A stretch of DNA of 64,000 nt from Jeongeupia chitinilytica. Its GTDB lineage: Bacteria; Pseudomonadota; Gammaproteobacteria; Burkholderiales; Chitinibacteraceae. The position numbers and the translations under genes were made by a program. The notes beneath the pieces are model-generated. The model searched no databases. It was not told the DNA's origin and saw only the letters and a list, made by a program, of their open reading frames with translations. The DNA is taken from contig NZ_BMYO01000011.1 of the NCBI RefSeq assembly GCF_014652315.1, positions 62,001 to 126,000 of the forward strand, written 5' to 3'. The first letter of the stretch is position 1. Every line of letters starts with the position of its first letter. Shown here piece by piece: positions 51,542 to 60,439 of this stretch.

Positions 51542-53710
51542 ATGCGCCTGAGCCTCGCCATTCTTGCCCTGTTGACGGCCGCGTTTGCCCATGCCGGCCC
51601 GCGGCTGATCGGCTACTTCCCTTTCTGGGCCAGCTACAGCCATGGCGCCAGTCTGGCCGACGCACCGGCCGAGCAGCTGACCGACCTGATCTATGCCTAT
51701 GCCCGGCTCGGACCCGACGGTACCGTGGCGCCGGGCGACTTTTTCGCCGACCTGGTCAAGATCCATCAGGGCGACACGCTGTATCGCGGCAACTATGCGG
51801 TGATCCCGCTGTTGCACCAGCGCAACCCGCAGCTCAACGTGCTGATTTCGGTCGGCGGCTGGAACTGGTCGGCGCATCTCTCGAACGTTGCTGCCGATCC
51901 GGGCAAGCGCCGGCGCTTCGTCGCGACGACGCTGGCGCTGTTCGACCGTTACGGCTTTGACGGCCTCGAGATCGACTGGCGCTTTCCGGTCGTCGGCGGC
52001 CATCCCGAGACCGGCAAGCGCGCCGACGACGGCGCCAACCTCCAGCGGCTGGTGCACGAGCTGCGCACCGGTTGCGCCCGCCGGCCGCGCTGCGTCATCG
52101 CGCTGACGGTCAGTCCGCAGGCCGAACAGCGCGCCGGACTGGCGCTGCCGGCCCTGCTGGCCGACATCGATTTCGTGTCGCTGATCGCCACCGACTTCCA
52201 CGGCAGCTGGAGCGCGCGGACCGGGCACAAGTCGCCGCTCCACGCGCCGGCAGACCAGCCGAGCATTGCCGCCGCCGTCGCGGCACTGAAGGCCGGCGGA
52301 CTGCCCGGCAACAAGCTGGTACTGGCGCTGCCGGCACAGGGTGTAGCCTGGCAGGGGGTTTCGCCGGCCGGACTCGGCCAGCCGCACCGCGGCGTGCCGC
52401 TCGGCACCTGGGACAACGAGCAGACCGGCCCCAGCGGGATCTTCACCGACCGCGAAATCGGCCGGATGATCGCCAGCGGCGAGTTCGAGCGCCGCTGGGA
52501 CGACGGCGCGCAGGCCGAAACGCTGTACCGGCGCAGCGACGGCCTGCTGCTGTCGTTCGAAAGCCCGCGCGCGCTGGCCGCCAAGCTGGACTTCGCCGAC
52601 CGCGAAGGACTGGCCGGCATCGGCCTGTGGGAGCTCAGCAGCGATGCCGAAGACGGTCTGCTCGCGCAGGCCTACGCCCATCACCATCCGTGGGCCGCAC
52701 GCTGGCAGCAGTTGCGGCAGGCCGCCCGCACCGTCTTGCCCTGGCTGGCCGGTGTCGCATTCGGCGGCCTGCTCGGGGCCTTGCTGCTGGCGTGGCGGCT
52801 GCACACCCGCCGGCGCAACGAGGCCGCCCGCCATGGCGAGGTGGTCCGCGTGCTCAACGCGCTGCCGGCGCAACTGGACCGGACGATCGCCACGATCGAC
52901 GCCGGCAAGCGGCGGCTTGCCACGCAGCCGGTCACCGAGCCGATCGATGTCGCCGTACTCGACACGCTGGCCGAACGCAGCGATGCACTGCGAACGCAAC
53001 TGCTGCCGCTGACGCAGTCCGGTACGCAGGCTGCCGCGACCGCACCGCTGCGCGATCTTGAACGCTTCAGCGGTGCGATCGCCGGGGAGCGCAGTCTCGA
53101 ATGCATGCTCGACGCCATGGTGCGCTTCCTCGGCGACGATCCGCGCATCGACGCGGCCGACATCCGCGACGACGAAGCGGCCGGCAGCGACGTGCTGTGC
53201 CTCGATGCCGACCGCTGCGGCGCGCGCTTCAGCCACGACACGCTCGCCGATTACAGCCTGGTGCTGCGTTTCCGCGCCCCGCTTTCGCTTGATGACGAAG
53301 CCTATTTCCGCAGTCTGGCCAGCCAGGTCGTGCTGATCCGCCGCCAGCTGCACGAACTGGCCCGCCAGCCGCAGTTGCTGGCCGAACTGCACGAAGTCGC
53401 CAGCCGGCGCGAGCGGCTGCATTTCATCCGTGCCGAGCGCGGTTACAGCGGCATCCACGCCGGCGGACTGACGGCGCCGGTCTACATCACCCTGCGGCTG
53501 CGGGCGATCCGGCTCTATTTCGACGAGCTGGTGCAGGTGCACCGTTCCTACCTCGTCCGGCCGCAGGCGGTCAGCGGCTGCCGCCGTACCGGTGGCGGCG
53601 TCGAGCTGATCGTCGCCGGTCACGGCGTTCCGGTCGCACGCGGCCAGCTGGCGCGGCTGAAGACCCGCTTCCCGCACTGGTTTGTCGCGGAAGCGTCATG
53701 CACTTCGTGA
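51542..53710 (+). CDS. Transmembrane regulator: catalytically dead GH18 domain fused to LytTR DNA-binding domain
   Basis: 722 residues. The start at 51542 gives a signal peptide (MRLSLAILALLTAAFAHA); the longer frame lacks one. Residues about 20-380 are a GH18 chitinase fold: LIGYFPFWASYS, then VLISVGGWNWS, and WELSSD at the end of the barrel. The catalytic motif DGxDxDxE is degenerate: Asp140-Gly-Leu-Glu143-Ile-Asp145-Trp-Arg147, so the acid/base Glu is Arg, and the MTYD motif reads IATDF. A membrane helix follows (about 396-419), a cytoplasmic linker with coiled-coil and a possible GAF-like region, and a LytTR domain (about 620-715: LHFIRAERGY, VHRSYLVRP, VARGQLARLKTRF). It probably senses chitin oligomers outside and binds DNA inside. 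Confidence 0.85.
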   Translation: MRLSLAILALLTAAFAHAGPRLIGYFPFWASYSHGASLADAPAEQLTDLIYAYARLGPDGTVAPGDFFADLVKIHQGDTLYRGNYAVIPLLHQRNPQLNVLISVGGWNWSAHLSNVAADPGKRRRFVATTLALFDRYGFDGLEIDWRFPVVGGHPETGKRADDGANLQRLVHELRTGCARRPRCVIALTVSPQAEQRAGLALPALLADIDFVSLIATDFHGSWSARTGHKSPLHAPADQPSIAAAVAALKAGGLPGNKLVLALPAQGVAWQGVSPAGLGQPHRGVPLGTWDNEQTGPSGIFTDREIGRMIASGEFERRWDDGAQAETLYRRSDGLLLSFESPRALAAKLDFADREGLAGIGLWELSSDAEDGLLAQAYAHHHPWAARWQQLRQAARTVLPWLAGVAFGGLLGALLLAWRLHTRRRNEAARHGEVVRVLNALPAQLDRTIATIDAGKRRLATQPVTEPIDVAVLDTLAERSDALRTQLLPLTQSGTQAAATAPLRDLERFSGAIAGERSLECMLDAMVRFLGDDPRIDAADIRDDEAAGSDVLCLDADRCGARFSHDTLADYSLVLRFRAPLSLDDEAYFRSLASQVVLIRRQLHELARQPQLLAELHEVASRRERLHFIRAERGYSGIHAGGLTAPVYITLRLRAIRLYFDELVQVHRSYLVRPQAVSGCRRTGGGVELIVAGHGVPVARGQLARLKTRFPHWFVAEASCTS

Positions 53711-53884
53711 AGCCGGAGAAAACGGAAATCGACACAACCTGTTGATTAAAAATCACAATTTCCGCACTCGACCTCCATCCGTGAATTCGGCAACGCCGGC
53801 CGGGCCGGCCGATGCATGCCACTGCCATAGTGGCGCAGCCCGGCCACGCCGCCGGGCCCACAACACACAAGGATGGAGAAGACG

Positions 53885-55156
53885 ATGAACAAGAAGAGCC
53901 TGTGGCTGGCGCTGGTTGCCGCCGGATTGATCGCCGGCCACGCCGGTGCCGCTGCCCTGCCGGTCTGGACCGACGGCGCGAACTACGCGGTCGGCAATGT
54001 CGTGCAGTATCAGGGACAGCGTTACGAAGCCACGATCGCCCACACGGCGTGGACCGGCGCCGGCTGGAATCCGGCCGACGCCGTCTCGCTGTGGAAGCCG
54101 GTCGGCCCGTGCGCCACCGCTGCCGGTGATGCATGCAATCCGGTCGGCGTCAGCTCGGCCGCGTACACGACGTGGTCCGGCGGCGCCAGGGGGGCGTACA
54201 GCCTGGTCCACGACGACCTGTGCGGCTACACCACCGACGGCCAGATCAGCTATGCCGATCCGGAACTGGCCAAGCGCGGCCTGCGCGCGGCCTTCGGCAT
54301 CATCAGCGGCAACTGCGCACCGTACCACTGGCAGGCGGCCAAGCAGTTCCTCGCCCACGGCCACGAAATCTTCAGCCACAGCCGCAACCACATGGACGCC
54401 AACACCGCGGCATGGAACAGCGCGGCGCAGATCACCGGTTCGCAGGACGACATCGCCGCCAACCTGAACGGCTACCGGCCGACCTTCTTCGCCTGGCCGT
54501 CCGACATCAGCCCCGATGCACCGATGGCCTACCTGCGCGCCCAGCCGGGCTATCTCGGCGGCCGCGCGGCCAACCGCGTCGACGAGAACGGCAACATCCA
54601 GTACGGCATGGCCGCCGGCGTCAACGAAGCCGGCTTTACCGATCCGTTCATGATCAAGGCCGACACCTTCACCCAGTCGGGCATCTGGTCGCTGTACCCG
54701 CAGGGCAGCGAGATCCTCAACCTGCACGTCGACGCCGCCATTGCCCAGGGCGGCTGGTCGCTGCGTACCGCGCACGGCGTCAACGACGCGTCGTGGGAAA
54801 CGATTCCGCTGGCGCGCTATCAGGGCCATCTCGACTACGTGAAGGCCAAGGTCGACTCGGGCGAGCTGTGGATGGCGCCACCGTCGGACGTGATCCGCTA
54901 CCGCTTTGCGCGGCAGTACTGCGCACCGACCGTCGTCACCGACGGCAACGGCCAGGCAGCGGTCCGCTTCGATGCCAACGCCGAATGCCAGCGCTACGCG
55001 ACGACGCTGACGCTCGACATCGCCACCGATCGCGCCGTCACCCAGGCCGGCGCAACGCAGGGCGGCAATGCGGTGGCCATCAGCAAACTCGATGCCAGCC
55101 ACTACCGCCTGAGCGTGAATCCGCTCCAGGGCAACGTCAGCCTGCAACTGCGCTGA
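53885..55156 (+). CDS. Secreted CBM5/12 - polysaccharide deacetylase
   Basis: 423 residues from the ATG at 53885, which has GGAGA five bases upstream; an ATG 12 nt earlier is possible but has no spaced ribosome site. A signal peptide (to about residue 24) is followed by a chitin-binding type-3 module (about 27-73: WTDGANYAVGNVVQYQGQRYEATIAH). The NodB domain has LVHDDLC (metal Asp pair) and GHEIFSHSRNH (second motif with both His), so it is likely an active chitin or chito-oligosaccharide N-deacetylase. The C-terminal 80 residues are beta-rich with Cys pairs. It follows the GH18-LytTR gene after 174 bp containing an AT-rich promoter-like patch near 53740-53770. Confidence 0.85.
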   Translation: MNKKSLWLALVAAGLIAGHAGAAALPVWTDGANYAVGNVVQYQGQRYEATIAHTAWTGAGWNPADAVSLWKPVGPCATAAGDACNPVGVSSAAYTTWSGGARGAYSLVHDDLCGYTTDGQISYADPELAKRGLRAAFGIISGNCAPYHWQAAKQFLAHGHEIFSHSRNHMDANTAAWNSAAQITGSQDDIAANLNGYRPTFFAWPSDISPDAPMAYLRAQPGYLGGRAANRVDENGNIQYGMAAGVNEAGFTDPFMIKADTFTQSGIWSLYPQGSEILNLHVDAAIAQGGWSLRTAHGVNDASWETIPLARYQGHLDYVKAKVDSGELWMAPPSDVIRYRFARQYCAPTVVTDGNGQAAVRFDANAECQRYATTLTLDIATDRAVTQAGATQGGNAVAISKLDASHYRLSVNPLQGNVSLQLR

Positions 55157-55271
55157 TCGGTTCGGCGGCTGCGCCTTCGCATCTCGATCTCATCCGATGC
55201 TCGAATCCCGCAAGGGGACTACCTCCGGGTCGTCCTCATGGACTCCACGTCCATTCCGGTTTCTGCGCTTC

Positions 55272-55300
55272 GGGTGAGCCCGATCTGCTTTGGCTCGCCC
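55272..55300. terminator. Hairpin between convergent genes
   Basis: GGGTGAGCC pairs with GGCTCGCCC (one G-T pair) over an 11-nt loop, in the 172-bp gap between the deacetylase gene and the leftward histidine-kinase gene. There is no T-run, so it is a weak candidate for either strand. Nothing else was recognised in the gap. Confidence 0.35.
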
Positions 55301-55328
55301 GCCGACCGGGCGCGTCTTTGCCAAGCGC

Positions 55329-56822
55329 TTATCCGGAGGGGATGCTCATTTCACCAGGTTTCGCCGGACCGGCCGGCAGCACGACGGTTGCAACCAGCCC
55401 GCCTTCGGCGTGGTTGGCCAGCCGGAGCTCGCCGCCGTGCGCCTGGACGATGTCGCGGGCGATGCCGAGGCCGAGGCCGGATCCGGCCTGGTTGCTCTGC
55501 CGGCCGTGTTCGAGCCGCACATAGGGCTGGAACAGCCGGGCCAGCATCTCCTCGGGTACGCCGGGGCCGTGATCGCGGATCGTCAGTTCGACCTGATCAT
55601 CGAGCCGGGACAGCACGATCTCGGCCCGTTCGCCGTAGAACAACGCGTTGTCGACAAGGTTGACGATGGCGCGCTTGAGCGCCAGCGGCTTGGCAACGAC
55701 CGTCGTTCCGGTGGCCGCCAGCGCGACGCTGCGCCCGGACAGCTGCGCGTCGGCGACGATCTTCTCGAGCAGGCTGTCGAGCCGGATCGCCGTGCGGTTT
55801 TCGTGGATGTCCGAGTCCTTCACGCTCTGCAGCGCGCCCTTGACCATCATGTCCAGCTCGTCGAGGTCCTCGTGGAATTCGGCGCGGGTCGTGTCGTCGT
55901 CGAGCATCTCGGTACGCAGCTTGAGCCGGGTGATCGGCGTTTTCAGGTCGTGCGAGATTGCCGCGAACAGCCGCTCGCGATCGGTCAGGTAGCGCTGGAT
56001 GCGCTCGCGCATCGCGATGAAGGCCTTGGCGGTCTTGCGGTACTCGAGGCTGCCGGTCTCGGGCAGTTGCGGCTCGCCGCCCTGGCCGAAGACCTCGGCC
56101 GCGTCGGCGAGCTGTTTCAGCGGCCGCGTCAGCCAGCGCACCACCCACAGCGACAGCAGCAGTACCGCCGCCAGCGTCGCCAGCTGCAGCCCCAGCCGGT
56201 CGCGCGACAGCGGATCGGCCTTGTCGAGGAAGTACGGATCGGGCATCAGGGTGGCCAGATACAGCCAGCCACCGGGTTCGATCTCGGCCTGGATCACGAG
56301 GATCGGTGCCGGGCGCGGCTTGATGATCAGCGAGTGCTGGACCCAGTTGTCGGGCAGGTCTTCGAGCGTTGCGCCGTCATCGGACACGGCCAGCCCATCG
56401 GGCCAGGCGAAGCCGACGCGGACGTCGATCAGCCGCGGCACTTCGCGGCTCAGGGTCGCACCGACCCCTGAGGTGACGGCGTCGGCCAGCGGCGACGCGG
56501 CGATCGGGGTGATCGGCACCGCATCGCGGTTGAAGGCGACGAAGAAGCGCGTTCCACCCATCTCGTGCAGCTGTTCGATCAGGATGGGCCGGTAATTGGT
56601 CGGCAGGCTCTGGAAGAATCGGATCGCGCTGGCCGCACCGTAGGCGATGTACTGTGCCGCGCTGCGTGCCTCGTCGTTGGCGTGACTCTTGAGCTGGTTC
56701 GCCCAGATCCAGTTGCCGAGCGCCTGGGTACCGAGCACGCCGAGCACCATCACCAGCGACAGCCGGGCGGTCAGCGAGCGCGGCAGCAGCCGTTCGATCC
56801 AGCGCGAAACGCGGGTCGCCAT
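55329..56822 (-). CDS. Sensor histidine kinase of the sugar three-component operon
   Basis: 497 residues. TM1 about 20-38, a 170-residue periplasmic sensor domain, TM2 about 211-231, HAMP, then the dimerisation domain with phospho-His291 (ISHDLKTPITRL) and an ATPase domain with N-box NLVDNALF (388-395), G1 DHGPGVP and G2 GSGLGLG. All catalytic motifs are intact. It is the last gene of an operon with a periplasmic sugar-binding protein and an OmpR-type regulator, so it may respond to sugar through that binding protein. The arrangement resembles the GtrS-GltR systems that control glucose ABC transporters in pseudomonads. Confidence 0.93.
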   Translation of the reverse strand: MATRVSRWIERLLPRSLTARLSLVMVLGVLGTQALGNWIWANQLKSHANDEARSAAQYIAYGAASAIRFFQSLPTNYRPILIEQLHEMGGTRFFVAFNRDAVPITPIAASPLADAVTSGVGATLSREVPRLIDVRVGFAWPDGLAVSDDGATLEDLPDNWVQHSLIIKPRPAPILVIQAEIEPGGWLYLATLMPDPYFLDKADPLSRDRLGLQLATLAAVLLLSLWVVRWLTRPLKQLADAAEVFGQGGEPQLPETGSLEYRKTAKAFIAMRERIQRYLTDRERLFAAISHDLKTPITRLKLRTEMLDDDTTRAEFHEDLDELDMMVKGALQSVKDSDIHENRTAIRLDSLLEKIVADAQLSGRSVALAATGTTVVAKPLALKRAIVNLVDNALFYGERAEIVLSRLDDQVELTIRDHGPGVPEEMLARLFQPYVRLEHGRQSNQAGSGLGLGIARDIVQAHGGELRLANHAEGGLVATVVLPAGPAKPGEMSIPSG

Positions 56823-56836
56823 GTTCCGCCGTCCGC

Positions 56837-57538
56837 TCAGTCCGCCGACACCGAGGCCGAGAACACGTAGCCGCTGCCGCGTACGGTCTTGATCAGCTGC
56901 GCGTCGCGGTCGCCCAGGCGCTGGCGCAACCGGCTGACCTGCACGTCAAGCGAGCGGTCGAGCGGGCCGAGGTCGCGGCCGCGGGTCGCTTCGGCCAGCC
57001 AGTTGCGGTCGAGGATTTCGCCGGGACGCTCGACCAGCAGCTTGAGCAGCTGGAAGTCGAGCCCGGTCAGCTTCACCGTCTCGCCGTCGGGCCCCGTCAG
57101 CGTGCGTTCGAGCGTATCGAGCGTGAAGCCGGCAAAGCGCAGCGCCCGCGGCGCGCTCGGCGTCGCCTCGCCCATGCGCCGGTGGATCGCCTTGATCCGC
57201 GCCAGCAGCTCGCGCGGGTTGTACGGTTTGCCGATGTAGTCGTCGGCCCCCAGCTCGAGACCGACGATCTTGTCGGTGTCGTCGGCGCTGGCGGTCAGCA
57301 TGATGATGGGCACGGCCGAGCTCTTGCGCACGCGTGCGCACAGCGCGAAGCCGTCGGTGTCGGGCAGCATCACGTCGAGAATGACCAGGCTCAGCTCGTT
57401 GCGGCTGCGCTCGAACTCGGCGAGAAAGCTGGTGCCGTCATGCGCCAGCAGCACTTCGTACTGGTTCTTCTCGAGATAGGTTTTCAGCAGCGTACGGATT
57501 TTCTGGTCGTCGTCGACGAGCAGGATCTTGCGGTTCAT
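56837..57538 (-). CDS. OmpR-family response regulator of the sugar operon
   Basis: 233 residues from the ATG at 57538, which overlaps the binding-protein stop (ATGA); the frame is open far upstream but that is not coding. Receiver domain with Asp10, Asp11, the phosphoacceptor Asp55 (VILDVMLPD), Thr82 and Lys104 (GKPYNPRE). A winged-helix DNA-binding domain follows (about 130-230, RSLDVQVSRLRQRLGD and IKTVRGSGYVF). It very likely activates the divergent ABC transporter, whose promoter region carries a tandem 10-bp repeat of the type bound by OmpR-family dimers. Confidence 0.94.
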   Translation of the reverse strand: MNRKILLVDDDQKIRTLLKTYLEKNQYEVLLAHDGTSFLAEFERSRNELSLVILDVMLPDTDGFALCARVRKSSAVPIIMLTASADDTDKIVGLELGADDYIGKPYNPRELLARIKAIHRRMGEATPSAPRALRFAGFTLDTLERTLTGPDGETVKLTGLDFQLLKLLVERPGEILDRNWLAEATRGRDLGPLDRSLDVQVSRLRQRLGDRDAQLIKTVRGSGYVFSASVSAD

Positions 57539-58800
57539 TTGTCGTCTCCTCCTTGCACCGCCAGCGTGCGCACCAGCCCGGCAATGCGGCGTTGCGCCTC
57601 GCTCACCGGCATGTGCTCGTCGGTGTAGTAGCGGTGCAGCTGGGCAATGATCGCATCCTTGAGCGTTTCGTCGGTGGCCATCCGGTGCACCATGCTCGGC
57701 GCCTGCACGCCGGCACCGTGGGCAAAGGTGCGCCACGAGGCGCGCGCACAGGCATCCATGCCGGCGGTGTCGGCATCGCGCCGGACCGGCACCGAGCCCT
57801 TGATCCGGTTGTAGGCGCCCTGCACCGCCGGACTCATCATCAGCCGGGCCAGCTTTTCCTGAACCGGCTGCGCGCTGTAGTCGCCGGCAAACATCACGAA
57901 ACTGTCGACGCTGTAGAGATGCATGTTCTCGGTACCCGGCACGGCAATGCAGCCGAAGTCGGTCTCGGCGCTGCGGCCCATGGCCTGCAGCTCGCCCTTG
58001 GCCCAGTCGCCCATGATGAACATCGCCGCATCGCCGCGCGCCAGCGTCTTCACCTGTGCGTCCCACGCCGGCTCGCCGGGCGGTGCATAGCGCCGCAGCG
58101 CACGCAGGCGTTCGAGCGCCCGGGTGATGCGCGCATCGAACCACAGGTTGGCGTTGCGCCGCCCGTACAGCGACCGGTAGAAGCCCGGCCCGCCTTCGGA
58201 CAGGGCCAGCGTCTCGAACAGCGTCGCCACCTGCCAGGGCTGGCCCGACTGCGCCAGCGGCGTTACCCCGCGTTTTGCCAGCGCAGCGGCGACACGGTCG
58301 AATTCGGCCCAGGTCTTCGGCGGCGTCAGCCCGGCATCGGCGAACACCTTGCGGTTGTAGAACAGCACGTTGATCCGGTGGATGCCCAGTGGCGCGGCAA
58401 CGACATGGCCGCGCAGGCGCACCAGCGTCCAGATCGTCGGGAACAGCCGGGTATTCCAGTTGCCGGCGGCGGCCACGTCGTCGAGTTCGAGCAGCAGGCC
58501 CAGATCGGCCCACTCGGTGATCGCCGGTCCGATCAGTTGCGCCGCATCGGGCGCGCGACCGGCCAGGACGCGGGCCTTGAGCACCTTCATCGCACCGATG
58601 CCGGCGCCCCCCGCAATCGCCGCGTTGCGCCACGCCACCCCGTCGTCGGCGGCGCGTTCGGCCAGTTCGTCGACGGCACGCCGCTCGCTGCTGGACGTCC
58701 ACCAGTGCAGTACGTCGAAGCTGTCGTCGGCGCGCGCGACCGCCGCGACGCACAGCACGGCACAAACGCAGCAGAAAAGGCGGATGGGAATCAAGGACAT
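57535..58800 (-). CDS. Periplasmic sugar-binding protein of the two-component operon
   Basis: 421 residues from the ATG at 58800, giving a 24-residue signal peptide (MSLIPIRLFCCVCAVLCVAAVARA); an ATG 48 nt upstream would add 16 polar residues before it. The mature protein is a family-1 solute-binding protein: FDVLHWWTSSSERRAVDELAE, then APLGIHRINVLFYNRKVFADAGLTPPKTW and MFIMGDWAKGE. No permease gene lies on this strand. Its place as the first gene of a kinase-regulator operon suggests it is a sensory binding protein that presents sugar to the kinase, while the divergent gene at 59157 encodes the transport one. Confidence 0.88.
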   Translation of the reverse strand: MSLIPIRLFCCVCAVLCVAAVARADDSFDVLHWWTSSSERRAVDELAERAADDGVAWRNAAIAGGAGIGAMKVLKARVLAGRAPDAAQLIGPAITEWADLGLLLELDDVAAAGNWNTRLFPTIWTLVRLRGHVVAAPLGIHRINVLFYNRKVFADAGLTPPKTWAEFDRVAAALAKRGVTPLAQSGQPWQVATLFETLALSEGGPGFYRSLYGRRNANLWFDARITRALERLRALRRYAPPGEPAWDAQVKTLARGDAAMFIMGDWAKGELQAMGRSAETDFGCIAVPGTENMHLYSVDSFVMFAGDYSAQPVQEKLARLMMSPAVQGAYNRIKGSVPVRRDADTAGMDACARASWRTFAHGAGVQAPSMVHRMATDETLKDAIIAQLHRYYTDEHMPVSEAQRRIAGLVRTLAVQGGDDK

Positions 58801-59156
58801 GGCCGGTCGAAGGTTTCGCCGCAGCTTATCAGTAAGGCTGACCGGCATTTTGTAAAGAAAGCTTGCGTTTGTTGACCTTGCGTAAACGCCGCAGCGGCCG
58901 GCAAACGGCGTTCATGATCCGTGAAATCGGCACCGGCGCCGTATCGGCGCAGCGGAAACGTAAGGAAACGTAACGCGGCCCTCGAAAGGAAAATCACAAA
59001 ACTCCTGTTAATTCATTGACTTGCATCAATCCGTAGTTGCGACGGACCGACTACTAGGTGTCACAAAAAAGCCGATGCTACTGTGCGGCCACGGTCGGTA
59101 GAAACCGGCCCTGACTACAGATACGGGCACCACCCCAGACCTGAGGAGGTCGATAC
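58801..59156. promoter_or_regulatory. Divergent promoter region of the sugar regulator and transporter operons
   Basis: A 356-bp gap, richer in A and T than the genes on either side. It holds a direct repeat of CTTGCGT (58862-58868 and 58877-58883), a perfect tandem GGAAACGTAA (58954-58973), an AT-rich stretch from about 58990 to 59025, and the ribosome site GAGGAGG just before the transporter gene start at 59157. Exact promoter boxes could not be assigned. Confidence 0.6.
58954..58973. repeat. Perfect tandem 10-bp repeat, candidate response-regulator site
   Basis: GGAAACGTAA occurs twice without a gap, about 180 bp upstream of the transporter gene and 150 bp upstream of the regulator operon. 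OmpR-family dimers bind direct repeats with a 10- to 11-bp period, so the spacing fits the adjacent regulator. Confidence 0.55.
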
Positions 59157-60407
59157 ATGCAAGGCAACCGCTTCATCCGCACGGCGCTCTGTGCCGCGCT
59201 GCTCGCCGCCGGCGCTGCACAAGCCGGCAACCTGACCATCGAATCGTGGCGCACCGACGACAAGGCGCTGTGGGAAGACGTCCTGATTCCGGCGTTCAAC
59301 AAGAAGTACCCGGACGTGAAGGTCAAGTTCGTGCCGACCGCGCCGACCGAGTACGACTCGAGCCTGCAGACCCGCCTGACCGGCGGCACCGCCGGTGACC
59401 TGATCACCTGCCGTCCGTTCGACAAGTCGCTCGACCTGTTCAAGAAGGGTTACCTCGAAAGCCTGAACGGCAAGCCGGGCATGCAGAACTTCCCGGACTC
59501 GGCCAAGGTGGCGTGGGAAACCGACGACGGCAAGACCTCGTTCTGCATGCCGATGGGCGCGGTGATGCACGGCTTCCTGTACAACAAGAAGATCTTCCAG
59601 GAACTCGGCGTCCAGCCGCCGAAGACCATCGACGAATTCCACAAGGTGCTTGAAGCCGCCAAGAAGGCCGGCAAGGTGCCGATGGCCCTCGGTACGGCCG
59701 ACCAGTGGGAAGCCAACCAGATCGTGTTCACCTCGGTCGGTGCGCCGTACTGGAAGGGCGAGGAAGGCCGCAAGGCGCTGATCGCCGGCAAGGCCAGGTT
59801 CACCGATCCGCAATTCGTCGCAGTGTGGGACGAAATGAGCAAGTGGGGCCCGTACCTCGCCAAGGGCTACTCGGCCCAGACCTATGCCGACACGCAGAAC
59901 CTGTTCGCGTCGGGCAAGGCCGCCGTCGTCGCCGTCGGCTCGTGGGACATCTCCTACTACAACCAGAACGCCAAGTTCGAATATGGCGCGTTCCCGCCGC
60001 CGGTACCGAAGGCCGGCGACAAGTGCTACATCTCGGATCATCCGGATATCGGCATGGGCGTGAACCCGAAGTCCAAGAACAAGGACGACGCGTACAAGTT
60101 CCTGACCTGGCTGGGTTCGCAAGAGTTTGCCGACCTGTACACCAACAAGGTCACCGGCTTCTACTCGCTGTCGAACCACCTGATCTCGGTGAAGGATCCG
60201 GTGGCCAAGCAGATGCTCGACTGGCGCAAGAGCTGCGCGTCGACGATCCGCCTGAACGCCCAGATCATGAACCGCGGCGAGCCGAACATGGAAAACGAGC
60301 TGTGGAACGTCAACAGCCAGGTCCTGAACGGCAAGATGACGCCGAAGGATGCCGCAACCCGCATCCAGACCGGTTTCGCCAAGTGGTACAAGCCGCAACA
60401 GAAGTAA
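59157..60407 (+). CDS. Sugar ABC transporter, periplasmic binding protein
   Basis: 416 residues with a 23-residue signal peptide (ending AAQA). Family-1 binding-protein fold: LTIESWRTDDKALWEDVLIPAFNKKYPDVKVKFVP, MGAVMHGFLYNKKIFQELGVQPPKTIDEF and AVGSWDISYYNQNAKFEYG. Three Cys are present in the mature part. A GAGGAGG site precedes it. Codon use is strongly biased to C- and G-ending codons with long runs of common codons, which suggests high expression. A terminator-like hairpin after the gene would make it more abundant than the membrane parts, as usual for binding proteins. The sugar is not identified. Confidence 0.93.
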   Translation: MQGNRFIRTALCAALLAAGAAQAGNLTIESWRTDDKALWEDVLIPAFNKKYPDVKVKFVPTAPTEYDSSLQTRLTGGTAGDLITCRPFDKSLDLFKKGYLESLNGKPGMQNFPDSAKVAWETDDGKTSFCMPMGAVMHGFLYNKKIFQELGVQPPKTIDEFHKVLEAAKKAGKVPMALGTADQWEANQIVFTSVGAPYWKGEEGRKALIAGKARFTDPQFVAVWDEMSKWGPYLAKGYSAQTYADTQNLFASGKAAVVAVGSWDISYYNQNAKFEYGAFPPPVPKAGDKCYISDHPDIGMGVNPKSKNKDDAYKFLTWLGSQEFADLYTNKVTGFYSLSNHLISVKDPVAKQMLDWRKSCASTIRLNAQIMNRGEPNMENELWNVNSQVLNGKMTPKDAATRIQTGFAKWYKPQQK

Positions 60408-60439
60408 GTCTTCCTCTGCAATCGACTGTGTAGCTGTTG

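Noticed and set aside
53711..53884. A LytTR binding site between the sensor and the deacetylase gene
   Set aside because: The AT-rich TTGATTAAAAATCAC patch does not give two properly spaced copies of the usual LytTR half-site.
55190..55230. A tRNA-like TCGAATCCCGC string
   Set aside because: No acceptor stem, D-arm or anticodon arm could be folded around it.
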